From Burkholderiaceae bacterium (GTDB taxonomy: Bacteria > Pseudomonadota > Gammaproteobacteria > Burkholderiales > Burkholderiaceae), in NCBI GenBank assembly GCA_947448415.1, contig CANFMT010000024.1, positions 1 to 35,537 of the forward strand: a stretch of 35,537 bases of DNA, given 5' to 3'. The notes under the pieces are model-generated. The model made no database searches, had not been told where the DNA came from, and saw only the letters and a list, made by a program, of their open reading frames with translations. A program made the position numbers and the translations under genes. Of the stretch, positions 1 to 9,691 are shown in pieces. Numbering within the stretch: position 1 is the stretch's first letter; the number at the start of each line of letters is the position of its first letter.

Positions 1-252
1 AAAACGGCGGAAATCGTCAAAGAAAACGCGCGCAGCGCAAACGATACGGGTAGCCCTGAAGTTCAAGTTTCATTGCTAACAGCCCGCATCAATGAATTAA
101 CCCCCCATTTCAAGGCTAACGCTAAAGATCATCACAGCCGTCGTGGCTTGTTGAAGATGGTTTCACGCCGTCGCCGCCTTTTGGATTACCTCAAAGGTAA
201 AGATTTGGATCGCTATCGCGCATTGATTGAGAAATTAGGTCTCCGTAAGTAA
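1..252 (+). CDS. rpsO: 30S ribosomal protein S15, 5' end missing
   Basis: This is the C-terminal 83 residues of ribosomal protein S15, which binds 16S rRNA in the central domain of the small subunit. The frame is open at the window edge and ends with TAA at 250-252. The S15 signature is visible: a [12 protein letters not shown] stretch, then [22 protein letters not shown] and an ending in LIEKLGLRK. The usual length is 89 residues, so about six N-terminal residues lie outside the window. It is followed by a hairpin and T-run, and then by pnp, the classic rpsO-pnp pair. Identification is secure. Confidence 0.97.
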   Translation, partial: KTAEIVKENARSANDTGSPEVQVSLLTARINELTPHFKANAKDHHSRRGLLKMVSRRRRLLDYLKGKDLDRYRALIEKLGLRK

Positions 253-268
253 TTCTTATCGGTATGCA

Positions 269-331
269 ATGCCATCTATCTTAGGATTGTTTCTTTATTG
301 AATCATTCTTAAGCAGATGGCATGTTTTTTT
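269..331 (+). terminator. Rho-independent terminator after rpsO
   Basis: A nine-base arm ATGCCATCT at 269-277 pairs with AGATGGCAT at 315-323. Extra inner pairing is possible (CTTA 280-283 with TAAG 310-313, GATT 285-288 with AATC 301-304). The run GTTTTTTT at 324-331 follows immediately. The loop is long, so termination may be partial and allow readthrough into pnp, as is known for rpsO-pnp in Escherichia coli. Confidence 0.7.
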
Positions 332-356
332 GGGCGCTTCAAGATTATTTGTGTAG

Positions 357-472
357 GGGATTGTGTCATTCCAATGAGCTTCTGATGAGGGTTCAGAGTC
401 TCCCTGGAATGGCATCCCTTGTGATCTTAAAACGCTCCAGTGTTGTCGTGACACTGCTTTATCCCACGACAA
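357..472 (+). promoter_or_regulatory. Structured pnp leader with two further hairpins
   Basis: The long untranslated region between rpsO and pnp contains a strong nested hairpin: GGGAT 357-361 with ATCCC 414-418, CATTCCA 367-373 with TGGAATG 405-411, and TCTGA 381-385 with TCAGA 393-397. A second one pairs TTGTCGTG 443-450 with CACGACAA 465-472. In E. coli a comparable long stem upstream of pnp is cut by RNase III, and PNPase then represses its own translation. The same logic here is inference from position and structure. Confidence 0.5.
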
Positions 473-520
473 GCGCAATGCTCATGTGAGTTTTGCGTGA
501 ACAATTTGGAGAAGATCAGA

Positions 521-2680
521 ATGACAATGTTTAAAAAAGCAGTTAAGAGTTTTCAATGGGGCAATCATCAGGTAACGATGGAAACAGGCGAGATCGCTCG
601 TCAATCAGGTGGTGCCGTTATCGTTAACGTAGATGACACCGTCGTAATGGGTACAGTAGTTGCCTCTAAGTCTGCAAAGCCAGGCCAATCCTTTTTTCCA
701 TTAACAGTAGATTACTTAGAAAAAACCTACGCAGCAGGCAAGATCCCTGGCGGTTTCTTCCGTCGCGAAGGTCGTCCATCAGAAGGCGAGACATTGATCT
801 CCCGTTTGATCGATCGCCCATTGCGTCCTTTGTTCCCAGAAGGTTTCTTGAACGAAGTTCAGGTGGTTGTACATGTGCTGTCTATTAACCCTGATGTTCC
901 TTCTGATATTCCTGCGTTGATTGCTGCTTCTGCAGCTTTAGCTATTTCAGGCATCCCATTTGCAGGCCCAGTAGGCGCGGCACGTGTTGGTTACGCTAAT
1001 GGCCAATATTTGTTGAACCCAACCCGTACAGAGCAAGCTACTAGCGAGCTCGATTTGATCGTAGCTGGTACACAAGCTGCTGTATTGATGGTTGAATCAG
1101 AGGCTAATCAATTATCTGAAGAAGTAATGTTAGGCGCTGTTGTATATGGTCATGACCAAATGCAAACCGCTATCAACGCAATTAACGAATTAGTATCCGA
1201 AGCTGGTAAGCCAGAGTGGGATTGGACTGCCGCCCCTAAAGATGAGCCATTTATCGCTAAGGTAACTGCATTGGCTGAAGCTCCTTTGCGCGAGGCGTAT
1301 CAGATCCGTCAAAAGGGTGCTCGTTCAGACAAGCTCAAAGAAATCACTAAAGAAGTAGTTGCTAAGCTACAAGAAGAGGGTGATGTTGACGCTGTAGCGG
1401 TTAACGACATCTTGTTCGAAATCGAAGCGAAGATTGTTCGTAGCCAGATTTTGAATGGAGAGCCACGTATTGATGGTCGCGATACACGCACTGTTCGTCC
1501 AATTGAAATTCGTAATGGCGTATTGCCACGCACACACGGTTCTGCATTGTTTACTCGTGGCGAAACACAGGCTCTCGTTGTAGCGACTTTAGGTACTGCA
1601 CGTGACGAGCAAATTATTGATGCGCTCGAAGGTGAATACCGCGATCGCTTCATGTTCCACTACAACATGCCTCCTTTTGCCACTGGTGAGACTGGTCGCG
1701 TAGGTAGCCCAAAGCGTCGTGAAATCGGTCATGGTCGTTTGGCTAAGCGCGCATTGATTCCTGTGTTGCCAAGCCCAGAAGATTTTGCATACAGCATTCG
1801 CGTAGTTTCAGAGATTACTGAGTCAAACGGCTCATCATCAATGGCGTCTGTTTGCGGCGGATGTTTAGCAATGATGGATGCTGGTGTTCCAGTTAAAGCG
1901 CACGTTGCTGGCGTAGCAATGGGCTTGATTCTGGATGGTAACCGTTTTGCTGTGTTGACAGATATCTTGGGTGATGAAGATCACTTAGGCGATATGGACT
2001 TTAAAGTTGCTGGTACAGCGAACGGTATTACTGCTTTGCAGATGGACATTAAAGTTCAAGGTATTACCAAAGAAATTATGCAAGTTGCTTTGGCACAAGC
2101 CAAAGAAGGTCGCTTGCATATCTTGAGCAAAATGCAAGAAGCAATGGGTTCAGTTCGTACCGAATTGTCAGCTCATGCTCCACGCATGGTTTCTTTCAAG
2201 ATTCATCCAGACAAGATTCGTGAAGTGATTGGTAAGGGCGGCGCAACTATTCAGGCTCTTACCAAAGAAACTGGCTGCAGCATCGACATCAAGGATGATG
2301 GCACTGTAACAATTGCTTCTACTTCCGCTGAAGGTATGGCTGAAGCTAAAGCACGTATCGAAGGCATTACTGCTGAAGCTGAAGTAGGTAAGATCTACGA
2401 AGGTCCAGTTGTGAAATTACTCGAATTCGGCGCTTTGGTAAATATTCTTCCTGGTAAAGATGGTCTTTTGCACATCTCAGAAATTTCTAATGAGCGCGTA
2501 AAAGAAGTTAAAGATTATTTAGCAGAAGGCCAAGTCGTTCGCGTGAAGTTGTTGGCTGCTGATGAGCGTGGTCGTTTGCGCTTATCCCTTAAAGCGGCAA
2601 TGGCTGATGAGGGAGGCACAATTGCTCCCTTAGCTGGCGCTACTACTGAAGCTGCTCCTGCAGCTGACGAAACAGCTTAA
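521..2680 (+). CDS. pnp: Polyribonucleotide nucleotidyltransferase (PNPase)
   Basis: PNPase is the phosphorolytic 3'-to-5' exoribonuclease of RNA turnover and acts as a ring-shaped trimer in the cytoplasm. The 719 residues fit the family. Two RNase PH domains are followed by a KH domain with GKGG at 571-574 and an S1 domain from about 622. The second RNase PH domain carries [10 protein letters not shown] (484-493), in which D487 and D493 correspond to the catalytic aspartates of the E. coli enzyme. I chose the ATG at 521 because GGAG at 508-511 sits nine bases upstream and the protein then begins [14 protein letters not shown], the usual family start. An upstream in-frame GTG at 497 would add eight unusual residues. 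The gene follows rpsO and a structured leader that suggests autoregulation. Confidence 0.97.
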   Translation: MTMFKKAVKSFQWGNHQVTMETGEIARQSGGAVIVNVDDTVVMGTVVASKSAKPGQSFFPLTVDYLEKTYAAGKIPGGFFRREGRPSEGETLISRLIDRPLRPLFPEGFLNEVQVVVHVLSINPDVPSDIPALIAASAALAISGIPFAGPVGAARVGYANGQYLLNPTRTEQATSELDLIVAGTQAAVLMVESEANQLSEEVMLGAVVYGHDQMQTAINAINELVSEAGKPEWDWTAAPKDEPFIAKVTALAEAPLREAYQIRQKGARSDKLKEITKEVVAKLQEEGDVDAVAVNDILFEIEAKIVRSQILNGEPRIDGRDTRTVRPIEIRNGVLPRTHGSALFTRGETQALVVATLGTARDEQIIDALEGEYRDRFMFHYNMPPFATGETGRVGSPKRREIGHGRLAKRALIPVLPSPEDFAYSIRVVSEITESNGSSSMASVCGGCLAMMDAGVPVKAHVAGVAMGLILDGNRFAVLTDILGDEDHLGDMDFKVAGTANGITALQMDIKVQGITKEIMQVALAQAKEGRLHILSKMQEAMGSVRTELSAHAPRMVSFKIHPDKIREVIGKGGATIQALTKETGCSIDIKDDGTVTIASTSAEGMAEAKARIEGITAEAEVGKIYEGPVVKLLEFGALVNILPGKDGLLHISEISNERVKEVKDYLAEGQVVRVKLLAADERGRLRLSLKAAMADEGGTIAPLAGATTEAAPAADETA

Positions 2681-2710
2681 GTAACTTCTCAAGATCACTC
2701 GGAGTTTTCA

Positions 2711-3709
2711 ATGCGTGTAATTGAGATCAAAGAATTCGGTGCACCAGAAATGTTGGTGCCAACCACCCGTCCAGATCCAGCAGTTCCTGCTGCCGGTTCT
2801 GGCGAGGTCTTGATCAAAGTGCTTGCAGCTGGAATTAATCGTCCAGATGTTCTGCAGCGCAAAGGACACTATCCAGTGCCCGCTGGCGCATCAGATATCC
2901 CCGGTCTTGAGGTTGCAGGTGAAGTTGTTGGTGGTGATTTATCGCATGCTGATAATGTCTTAGGATTAAAAGTGGGTGACAAGGTGTGTGCATTGGTGCA
3001 AGGTGGTGGTTATGCGGAACTCTGCACAGCGCCGGTTGCCCAATGTTTGCCATATCCGTCAGGATTTACTGATCTTGAAGCTGCAGCCTTACCAGAAACT
3101 TTCTATACCGTATGGAGCAATGTCTTCATGCGCGGAGAATTATCTGCTGGCGAAACTTTATTGATCCAAGGTGGTTCTAGCGGAATTGGTGTTACTGCCA
3201 TATTGATTGCAAAAGCTCTCGGTCACAAGGTCTTTGTTACTGCCGGCACAGATGAGAAGTGCGCAGCCTGCTTGAAGTTAGGAGCTGATTTAGCGGTGAA
3301 TTACAAAACTCAAGATTTTGTTGAGGAAGTAAAAAAAGCTACTGATGGTAAGGGTGTAAACGTGATTCTTGATATGGTGACGGGCTCATATGTTCAGCGT
3401 GAAATTGATTGTCTCGCTGATGATGGTCGAATTGTCATTATTGCAATTATAGGCGGCTCTAAATCCGAAGTGAATACTGGTCAAATTTTGCGTCGTCGTT
3501 TAACAATTACTGGTTCCACTTTGCGTCCTCGTCCCGTATCTTTCAAAAAGCAAATTACCAAACAGCTCTACGAGAATGTTTGGCCTTTGCTTAATGCTGG
3601 AAAACTAAAACCAGTTATATATAAAACATTTACGCTTGATCAAGCGGCAGATGCGCATGTACTGATGGAATCATCTGAGCATGTCGGCAAGATCGTATTG
3701 ACCGTATAA
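2711..3709 (+). CDS. Zinc-independent NAD(P)H quinone oxidoreductase (MDR family)
   Basis: This 332-residue protein is a medium-chain dehydrogenase/reductase of the quinone oxidoreductase (PIG3-like) group, which reduces quinones with NADPH by one- or two-electron transfer. Visible marks are GINRPDVLQRKGHYP near residues 41-55 in the GroES-like domain, a GGSSGIG nucleotide-binding turn at 154-160 starting the Rossmann domain, and no structural zinc cysteine cluster. CGGAG lies just upstream of the ATG. It sits 30 bases after pnp and 16 bases before tpiA, so it is probably transcribed with them. The physiological substrate cannot be read from the sequence. Confidence 0.88.
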   Translation: MRVIEIKEFGAPEMLVPTTRPDPAVPAAGSGEVLIKVLAAGINRPDVLQRKGHYPVPAGASDIPGLEVAGEVVGGDLSHADNVLGLKVGDKVCALVQGGGYAELCTAPVAQCLPYPSGFTDLEAAALPETFYTVWSNVFMRGELSAGETLLIQGGSSGIGVTAILIAKALGHKVFVTAGTDEKCAACLKLGADLAVNYKTQDFVEEVKKATDGKGVNVILDMVTGSYVQREIDCLADDGRIVIIAIIGGSKSEVNTGQILRRRLTITGSTLRPRPVSFKKQITKQLYENVWPLLNAGKLKPVIYKTFTLDQAADAHVLMESSEHVGKIVLTV

Positions 3710-3725
3710 GTAATCCATCATTCTT

Positions 3726-4484
3726 ATGCGACCACTCATCGTTATCGGTAACTGGAAAATGAATGGCAATCTTGATGGCAATCAGGATTGGGTTATGACC
3801 GTTGCTCGCGGCATGGAAAGTGGTATGCCGTCAGGCCGTAAGTTTGCTGTCTGCCCTCCGTTTCCTTATTTATCTCAGTGCGCATCGCTTATTAAAGAAC
3901 ATTCATTAGCATTTCTGAGCTTGGGTGCCCAAGATACATCAGCACATATTTCCGGCGCCTACACTGGAGAAGTTGCTGCTTCAATGCTCAAAGAGATGGG
4001 CTGTCAATATGTGATTGTTGGCCACTCTGAGCGTCGCCAATTTCATCAAGAGGTTGATGAGGTAGTGGCCGCCAAAGCTCTACAGGTTCTTGATGCTGGT
4101 ATGACACCGGTTATATGCGTTGGTGAAACTGCAGATGAGCGTAATTCTGGCAGGGCGCAAGAGATTGTTTGTGGGCAGGTGGCTAAGCAGGTATCTGTTT
4201 TACAAGATCGATTGGCTGATTGCTTGATTGCTTATGAGCCTGTCTGGGCAATTGGTACTGGTAAGGTTGCTAGCGCTCAAGTGGCACAGGATATGCATCA
4301 TGCAATCCGTCTACAGTTGGCTGAATTTAACGAGGATGTTGCAGCGCATGTCGGCATTTTGTATGGTGGTAGCGTAAAGCCAGACAACGCTGTTGAATTG
4401 TTTGCAATGCCTGATATTGATGGTGGATTGGTTGGAGGGGCTGCGTTAAATCCCCAAGAATTCTTATCGATTTGTCAGGCGTAA
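3726..4484 (+). CDS. tpiA: Triosephosphate isomerase
   Basis: TpiA interconverts dihydroxyacetone phosphate and glyceraldehyde 3-phosphate in glycolysis and gluconeogenesis. All catalytic elements are present in 252 residues, the normal length: GNWKMN with K11, VIVGHSERR with H100, AYEPVWAIGTG with E171, and the phosphate-binding YGGSVKP at 213-219. The start gives MRPLIVIGNWKMNG, the expected N-terminus, although no good Shine-Dalgarno is visible upstream, which suggests translational coupling or weak initiation. secG starts 21 bases downstream, a typical betaproteobacterial arrangement. Confidence 0.97.
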   Translation: MRPLIVIGNWKMNGNLDGNQDWVMTVARGMESGMPSGRKFAVCPPFPYLSQCASLIKEHSLAFLSLGAQDTSAHISGAYTGEVAASMLKEMGCQYVIVGHSERRQFHQEVDEVVAAKALQVLDAGMTPVICVGETADERNSGRAQEIVCGQVAKQVSVLQDRLADCLIAYEPVWAIGTGKVASAQVAQDMHHAIRLQLAEFNEDVAAHVGILYGGSVKPDNAVELFAMPDIDGGLVGGAALNPQEFLSICQA

Positions 4485-4505
4485 TTTTTTTATTGGAGAT
4501 GAGCT

Positions 4506-4850
4506 GTGGAATGGTTTAAAACTTTATTAATCGTATTGCAGGTAATTTCAGCTTTGGCTGTAATTCTTCTGGTTTTGCTGCAGCAAGGCAAAGGTGCTGA
4601 TATGGGTGCAGCATTTGGCTCTGGCGCTTCTGGTAGCCTTTTTGGGGCAAGCGGTTCTGCCAATTTCCTTTCTCACGCAACTGCTATTTTTGCAGCTGTT
4701 TTTTTCATCTGTACTCTTGGAATTACTTGGATTGGCAATAAAAAGGAAGTTAGTCCTGGCGTCCTCTCTGGAACCGTAGCTCCCGTTGTAGCGCCCGCTG
4801 CGCCGGTAGCCCCAGCTCAGGATCCTACAAAGCCTGCAGTTCCTAAGTAA
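4506..4850 (+). CDS. secG: Preprotein translocase subunit SecG
   Basis: SecG is the small inner-membrane subunit of the SecYEG protein-conducting channel. The 114-residue protein has two hydrophobic segments (about residues 4-25 and 54-75). Between them lies the glycine/serine/alanine-rich loop typical of SecG, beginning QQGKGADMGAAFGSG. The C-terminal tail is rich in proline, alanine and valine and has low complexity. The start is GTG at 4506 with GGAG at 4495-4498, seven bases upstream. It follows tpiA closely and precedes tRNA-Leu and the nuo operon. Confidence 0.95.
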   Translation: MEWFKTLLIVLQVISALAVILLVLLQQGKGADMGAAFGSGASGSLFGASGSANFLSHATAIFAAVFFICTLGITWIGNKKEVSPGVLSGTVAPVVAPAAPVAPAQDPTKPAVPK

Positions 4851-4936
4851 AAAAGTAGGTTTTTATAGATTTAACTATTCCAAAATTGGGGTAGATAGGT
4901 TGTGCAATGCAGTAGAATTGATGGGTTTTGCAAGAT

Positions 4937-5021
4937 GCCGACGTGGTGAAATTGGTAGACACGCTATCTTGAGGGGGTAGTGGCTTAGGCTGTGCGAGTT
5001 CGAGTCTCGCCGTCGGCACCA
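4937..5021 (+). tRNA. leuU-like: tRNA-Leu (anticodon GAG)
   Basis: An 85-nucleotide class II tRNA. The acceptor stem pairs GCCGACG (4937-4943) with CGTCGGC (5011-5017) and is followed by an encoded ACCA. The D arm is GTG...CAC with GG in the loop. The anticodon stem CTATC/GGTAG holds the loop TTGAGGG with GAG at 4971-4973, reading CUC and CUU leucine codons. A long variable arm is present, and the T arm is GCGAG-TTCGAGT-CTCGC (4994-5010). It lies between secG and nuoA on the same strand. Confidence 0.97.
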
Positions 5022-5132
5022 AAAAATGAAAGTTTTGTAAGAGTTTTTGCTCTAAATCAAAGCTTTTTGTAGTGGAATAATTAATAATTTGCTGCATTTG
5101 AAGATTTACCAGACGAACGAATCAGGGCTATT

Positions 5133-5492
5133 TTGAATCTCGCTAATTACTTTCCTGTTCTACTTTTTATCCTCGTAGGTATTGGGGTGGGATTGGTCCC
5201 CATGTTCCTCGGAAAAATTCTGGCTCCCTCGAAGCCTGATGCTGAAAAACTCTCCCCGTATGAGTGCGGTTTTGAAGCTTTCGAAGATGCGCGTATGAAG
5301 TTTGACGTGCGCTACTACTTAATTGCCATACTATTCATTCTGTTTGATTTGGAAACAGCTTTCCTATTTCCTTGGGGTGTTGCTCTGCGCGATATTGGAT
5401 GGCTTGGCTACGCCTCTATGGTGATTTTCCTCTTGGAATTCATCGTGGGATTTGTATATATCTGGAAAAAGGGCGCTCTCGACTGGGAGTGA
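5133..5492 (+). CDS. nuoA: NADH-quinone oxidoreductase subunit A
   Basis: NuoA is a small membrane subunit at the junction between the peripheral arm and the membrane arm of complex I. The 119 residues contain three transmembrane segments and the conserved loop [18 protein letters not shown], with the family cysteine and acidic residues, followed by [12 protein letters not shown]. The best start is TTG at 5133, giving [12 protein letters not shown]. No ATG or GTG is available between the upstream in-frame stop and this codon, and AGGG lies just before it. It is the first gene of the nuo operon, 111 bases after tRNA-Leu. Its stop codon is six bases before nuoB. Confidence 0.95.
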
Positions 5493-5497
5493 TAGAT

Positions 5498-5980
5498 ATG
5501 GCATTAGAAGGCGTTCTCAAAGAAGGTTTTGTTACAACTACTGCAGATCAGTTAATTAACTGGACGCGCAATGGCTCTTTATGGCCGATGACCTTTGGTC
5601 TTGCCTGCTGCGCAGTAGAAATGATGCATGCTGGCGCATCCCGTTATGACTTGGACCGTTTTGGCGTAGTTTTCCGTCCATCGCCACGCCAATCTGATTT
5701 GATGATCGTGGCTGGTACCTTGTGCAACAAGATGGCCCCAGCCTTGCGTAAGGTTTATGACCAAATGCCAGAGCCACGCTGGGTTATCTCAATGGGTTCC
5801 TGCGCTAACGGTGGTGGTTATTACCATAACTCTTACTCAGTTGTTCGTGGTTGTGATCGCATCGTGCCAGTTGATATTTACGTTCCTGGCTGTCCTCCAA
5901 CAGCAGAAGCATTGATCTACGGAATTATTCAGCTGCAATCGAAGATCGCTCGTACCAGCACGATTGCACGGAAGGCTTAA
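5498..5980 (+). CDS. nuoB: NADH-quinone oxidoreductase subunit B
   Basis: NuoB carries iron-sulfur cluster N2, the last electron carrier before ubiquinone. In 160 residues the four cluster ligands are visible: the tandem C37-C38 in [12 protein letters not shown]102 in [12 protein letters not shown] and C132 in VPGCPP. The frame is open further upstream, but ATG at 5498 is clearly right. GGGAG at 5485-5489 lies eight bases before it, and the protein then starts [15 protein letters not shown], typical of the family. The Shine-Dalgarno overlaps the end of nuoA, so the two are coupled. Confidence 0.97.
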
Positions 5981-5983
5981 GTT

Positions 5984-6583
5984 ATGTCAGACCGTTTAAT
6001 TCAATTAGCAGCAAACCTTGAAAAAGTTTTAGGTAAACGTGCTCAATCAATCGAGATTGCATTAGGTGAGGTAACTGTAGTGGTTAATGCAGATACTTAC
6101 TTCGAATCTGCCATGCTATTGCGTGATGATCCATCACTTGCATTTGAACAGCTGATTGATTTATGTGGGGTGGATTATCAAGACTTCCGCGAGGGTGCTT
6201 GGGCTGGTCAGCGCTTTGGAGTTGTTAGTCATTTATTGTCTTTAGAGCACAACTGGCGTTTACGCGTGCGTGTATTTGCACCAGACGACAGCTATCCATT
6301 AGTTGCATCTATTACACCGGTTTGGAATTCAGCAAACTGGTTTGAGCGTGAAGCATTTGACCTCTACGGTATCTTGTTTGAAGGTCATGATGACTTACGC
6401 CGCATCTTGACTGACTATGGCTTTATTGGCCATCCATTTAGAAAAGATTTCCCAATCAGTGGCAATGTAGAAATGCGCTATGACCCAGAGTTAAAGCGTG
6501 TTGTCTATCAGCCTGTCACGATTGAGGCTCGAGAAATTACTCCACGTATTGTTCGTGAAGAACAGTATGGAGGTCAGGCTTAA
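5984..6583 (+). CDS. nuoC: NADH-quinone oxidoreductase subunit C
   Basis: NuoC is the 30-kDa-type subunit of the connecting module of complex I and packs against NuoD. At 199 residues it is a stand-alone NuoC, not the NuoCD fusion of enterobacteria. The family signature [15 protein letters not shown] spans residues 121-135 and continues into [11 protein letters not shown] and a conserved HPFRKDFP. It starts three bases after the nuoB stop, and nuoD follows after three bases, so translation is likely coupled. Confidence 0.96.
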   Translation: MSDRLIQLAANLEKVLGKRAQSIEIALGEVTVVVNADTYFESAMLLRDDPSLAFEQLIDLCGVDYQDFREGAWAGQRFGVVSHLLSLEHNWRLRVRVFAPDDSYPLVASITPVWNSANWFEREAFDLYGILFEGHDDLRRILTDYGFIGHPFRKDFPISGNVEMRYDPELKRVVYQPVTIEAREITPRIVREEQYGGQA

Positions 6584-6586
6584 GTC

Positions 6587-7840
6587 ATGGCACAAATTAA
6601 GAACTACACCCTCAATTTTGGACCACAACATCCTGCAGCACATGGCGTATTGCGTTTGGTGCTTGAGCTCGATGGTGAAGTGATTCAACGTGCTGATCCA
6701 CATATTGGCCTGCTCCATCGCGCGACAGAAAAATTAGCCGAGACACGTACTTGGATTCAAAACGTTCCGTACATGGATCGCTTGGATTATGTATCCATGA
6801 TGTCCAATGAGCACGCTTATGTCATGGCGATTGAAAAGTTATTGCAAGTCGATGTTCCGTTGCGCGCTCAATATATTCGCGTGATGTATGACGAGTTAAC
6901 TCGCTTATTAAATCACCTGCTTTGGATCGGCTGCCATGGTCTTGACGTTGGTGCGATGGCGGTTTTCTTGTATGCATTCCGTGATCGTGAAGATATCTTT
7001 GATATGTACGAAGCCGTATCAGGTGCTCGTATGCATGCTGCCTACTATCGTCCAGGTGGCGTATATCGTGATTTGCCAGATCAAATGGCTCAGTTCGACA
7101 AGTCTAAGATTCGTAGTGCTTCAGCAGTAAAACGTTTAAATGAAAACCGTAGCGGCACATTGTTAGATTTCATTGAGCAGTTTGCCAACGGTTTTGATGC
7201 AAACGTCGATGAGTATTGCAACCTACTGACTGATAACCGTATTTGGAAACAGCGTTTAGTCAATATTGGTATTGTGACTCCTGAGCGTGCATTACAGCTT
7301 GGCTTTACAGGTCCGATGCTACGTGGATCTGGTATCGAGTGGGATTTGCGTAAGAAGCAACCGTACGAAGTTTATGACCGACTAGATTTTGATATCCCTA
7401 TTGGTGTAAATGGCGATTCATACGATCGTTACCTGGTTCGCATGGAAGAAATGCGCCAATCCAATCGCATTATTAAGCAATGCGTGGCTTGGTTGAAAGC
7501 AAATCCAGGTCCAGTAATGAGTGATAACCATAAGGTCTCCCCACCAAAACGCGTGGATATGAAGACCAATATGGAAGAATTGATTCACCATTTCAAATTG
7601 TTTACTGAGGGCATTCACGTTCCTAATGGTGAGGCCTATTCAGCTGTAGAGCACCCAAAAGGCGAGTTCGGTATTTATTTGATTTCTGATGGTGCAAACA
7701 AACCATATCGCATGAAGATTCGTGCGCCGGGATTTGTACATCTTTCCGCAATGGATGAGATGTCACGTGGCCACATGCTAGCTGATGCGGTAACTATCAT
7801 TGGTACTCAAGATATTGTGTTCGGGGAGATTGACCGCTAA
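6587..7840 (+). CDS. nuoD: NADH-quinone oxidoreductase subunit D
   Basis: NuoD is the 49-kDa-type subunit that, with NuoB, forms the ubiquinone-reduction cavity. In 417 residues it shows the N-terminal GPQHPAAHG loop (12-20), which supplies the quinone-site histidine, and Y68 in MDRLDYVS, which aligns with the tyrosine that holds the quinone headgroup. The C-terminus [14 protein letters not shown]...[12 protein letters not shown] is typical. A GGAGG motif in the end of nuoC serves as ribosome-binding site. The following gap to nuoE contains a 12-base palindrome. Confidence 0.97.
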   Translation: MAQIKNYTLNFGPQHPAAHGVLRLVLELDGEVIQRADPHIGLLHRATEKLAETRTWIQNVPYMDRLDYVSMMSNEHAYVMAIEKLLQVDVPLRAQYIRVMYDELTRLLNHLLWIGCHGLDVGAMAVFLYAFRDREDIFDMYEAVSGARMHAAYYRPGGVYRDLPDQMAQFDKSKIRSASAVKRLNENRSGTLLDFIEQFANGFDANVDEYCNLLTDNRIWKQRLVNIGIVTPERALQLGFTGPMLRGSGIEWDLRKKQPYEVYDRLDFDIPIGVNGDSYDRYLVRMEEMRQSNRIIKQCVAWLKANPGPVMSDNHKVSPPKRVDMKTNMEELIHHFKLFTEGIHVPNGEAYSAVEHPKGEFGIYLISDGANKPYRMKIRAPGFVHLSAMDEMSRGHMLADAVTIIGTQDIVFGEIDR

Positions 7841-7841
7841 T

Positions 7842-7853
7842 TTGGCGCGCCAA
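7842..7853. repeat. Perfect 12-base palindrome between nuoD and nuoE
   Basis: TTGGCGCGCCAA reads the same on both strands. It fills half of the 23-base nuoD-nuoE gap, directly before the AAGGA that serves as the nuoE ribosome-binding site. Function is unknown. Confidence 0.6.
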
Positions 7854-7863
7854 GGATTATTTA

Positions 7864-8370
7864 ATGACAACAACCCTTCAACTATCCGATAAAACATTAG
7901 CCGATATTCATCGCAATATTGCTAAGTACCCCACGGAGCAAAAGCAATCTGCTGTGATGGCTTGCTTAATTGCAGCTCAAACCGAAGTAGGTTGGGTTTC
8001 TCCTGAGGTCATTGCGACTGTTGCACAAATTTTAGAAATGCCAACGATTGCAGTCGATGAAGTTGCAACTTTCTACAATATGTACAACACCAAACCAATA
8101 GGAAAATACAAGCTAGTAATTTGTACCAATCTACCTTGTCAATTAACTCATGGTGAAACTGCTGCAACGCACTTAAAAAACACACTTGGTATTGGCTACA
8201 ACGAAACAACCCCTTGCGGAACTTTTACCCTCAAAGAGGGCGAGTGCATGGGCGCATGTGGCGACTCTCCGGTAATGCTGGTAAATGACAAGCGTATGTG
8301 TAGCTTTATGAGCAAAGAAAAGATTGATGCTTTGTTAGATGAATTGCGTGCAGAAGGGAAAGTAGCATGA
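7864..8370 (+). CDS. nuoE: NADH-quinone oxidoreductase subunit E
   Basis: NuoE belongs to the NADH-oxidising module and carries the [2Fe-2S] cluster N1a in a thioredoxin-like fold. The 168-residue protein has the four ligands C87 and C92 in CTNLPC, and C128 and C132 in GECMGACG. The spacing C-x4-C and C-x3-C is standard. AAGGA lies before the ATG. The stop codon overlaps the nuoF start by four bases (ATGA), indicating translational coupling of the two partner subunits. Confidence 0.97.
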   Translation: MTTTLQLSDKTLADIHRNIAKYPTEQKQSAVMACLIAAQTEVGWVSPEVIATVAQILEMPTIAVDEVATFYNMYNTKPIGKYKLVICTNLPCQLTHGETAATHLKNTLGIGYNETTPCGTFTLKEGECMGACGDSPVMLVNDKRMCSFMSKEKIDALLDELRAEGKVA

Positions 8371-9665
8371 CCAGTTTGCACGATCGTCACATTAAGCCAT
8401 TGATCCTTGCAGGATTAAACGGTGACAACTGGCGCTTAAAAGATTATGAGAGCCGTGGAGGCTATCAACAACTGCGTCGCCTAATTAATGACAAAGTTGC
8501 ACCTGATGCCATCATCGCTGAATTAAAGGCCTCATCACTTCGTGGTCGTGGTGGCGCAGGCTTCCCAACTGGACTGAAGTGGAGCTTTATGCCACGTCAA
8601 TTCCCGGGTCAAAAATATTTAGTCTGCAATAGTGATGAAGGCGAGCCCGGTACATTTAAAGACCGTGACATCATGCGTTACAACCCTCATGCATTGATTG
8701 AGGGCATGATTATTGGCGCGTACACCATGGGGATTACAGTTGGTTACAACTATATTCATGGCGAAATTTTTGAAGTCTATTCACGCTTTGAAGAAGCGCT
8801 AGAAGAAGCGCGTGCCGCTGGTTATTTGGGCGATAAGATTCTTGGTAGCGATTTTTCTTTCCAGTTACATGCATCTCCTGGTTGGGGTGCATACATCTGC
8901 GGTGAAGAAACTGCTTTGCTTGAGTCTTTAGAAGGAAAAAAAGGTCAACCGCGCTTTAAGCCACCATTTCCTGCAAGCTTTGGTCTGTATGGCAAGCCAA
9001 CCACCATTAATAACACTGAAACATTTGCTGCTGTGCCATTCATCTTGGCGATTGGCGGCCCAGCTTACCTAGAACTTGGTAAGCCGAATAATGGTGGAAC
9101 CAAAATCTTCTCCGTATCAGGTGATGTGGTTCATCCTGGTAATTATGAGATCCCATTGGGTACACCATTTTCTGAGTTGTTAAAGCTTGCTGGTGGCATG
9201 CGTGATGGCAAGGCGTTAAAAGCGGTTATTCCTGGTGGCTCTTCAGCTCCTGTTGTTCCTGGTGCGCAAATGATGGATCTCACAATGGATTACGACAGTA
9301 TTGCTAAGGCTGGCTCAATGCTTGGTTCTGGTGCGGTCATTGTGATGAATGAAACGCGTTGTATGGTTCGTGCACTTGAGCGATTGTCTTACTTCTATCA
9401 CGAAGAATCTTGCGGGCAATGCACTCCATGTCGTGAGGGTACCGGCTGGCTGTGGCGCATTGTGCATCGTATTGAACATGGCCAAGGACGTCCAGAAGAT
9501 TTGGATTTATTAAATGATGTTGCTGCAAATATTCAAGGCCGCACTATCTGTGCATTAGGTGATGCTGCTGCAATGCCAGTGCGCGGAATGCTAAAGCACT
9601 ACATGGATGAATTTGCGTATCACGTAGAACATAAGCGCTGCTTAGATTCTACGCAACCTTTATAA
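8367..9665 (+). CDS. nuoF: NADH-quinone oxidoreductase subunit F
   Basis: NuoF binds NADH and FMN and is the electron entry point of complex I. The 432 residues show the glycine-rich NADH/FMN loop [10 protein letters not shown] (60-69), the second conserved stretch [12 protein letters not shown] (179-190), and the [4Fe-4S] N3 ligands C349, C352 and C355 in [11 protein letters not shown] plus C395 in [10 protein letters not shown]. It overlaps nuoE by four bases and ends 26 bases before nuoG. Confidence 0.97.
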   Translation: MTSLHDRHIKPLILAGLNGDNWRLKDYESRGGYQQLRRLINDKVAPDAIIAELKASSLRGRGGAGFPTGLKWSFMPRQFPGQKYLVCNSDEGEPGTFKDRDIMRYNPHALIEGMIIGAYTMGITVGYNYIHGEIFEVYSRFEEALEEARAAGYLGDKILGSDFSFQLHASPGWGAYICGEETALLESLEGKKGQPRFKPPFPASFGLYGKPTTINNTETFAAVPFILAIGGPAYLELGKPNNGGTKIFSVSGDVVHPGNYEIPLGTPFSELLKLAGGMRDGKALKAVIPGGSSAPVVPGAQMMDLTMDYDSIAKAGSMLGSGAVIVMNETRCMVRALERLSYFYHEESCGQCTPCREGTGWLWRIVHRIEHGQGRPEDLDLLNDVAANIQGRTICALGDAAAMPVRGMLKHYMDEFAYHVEHKRCLDSTQPL

Positions 9666-9691
9666 AGAATTAGAGCACGGGATATCTTAAA

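Noticed and set aside
281..478. 65-codon minus-strand frame in the rpsO-pnp gap
   Set aside because: It spans the hairpins of the leader, has no ribosome-binding site, and the composition does not look like a protein.
497..520. GTG at 497 as the pnp start
   Set aside because: It adds eight residues not typical of PNPase, and the ribosome-binding site GGAG at 508-511 would lie inside the coding region; ATG 521 fits both spacing and family.
5372..5497. Longer nuoB reading frame starting at 5372
   Set aside because: The extension overlaps nuoA in another frame, and ATG 5498 has a well-placed Shine-Dalgarno and the normal NuoB N-terminus.
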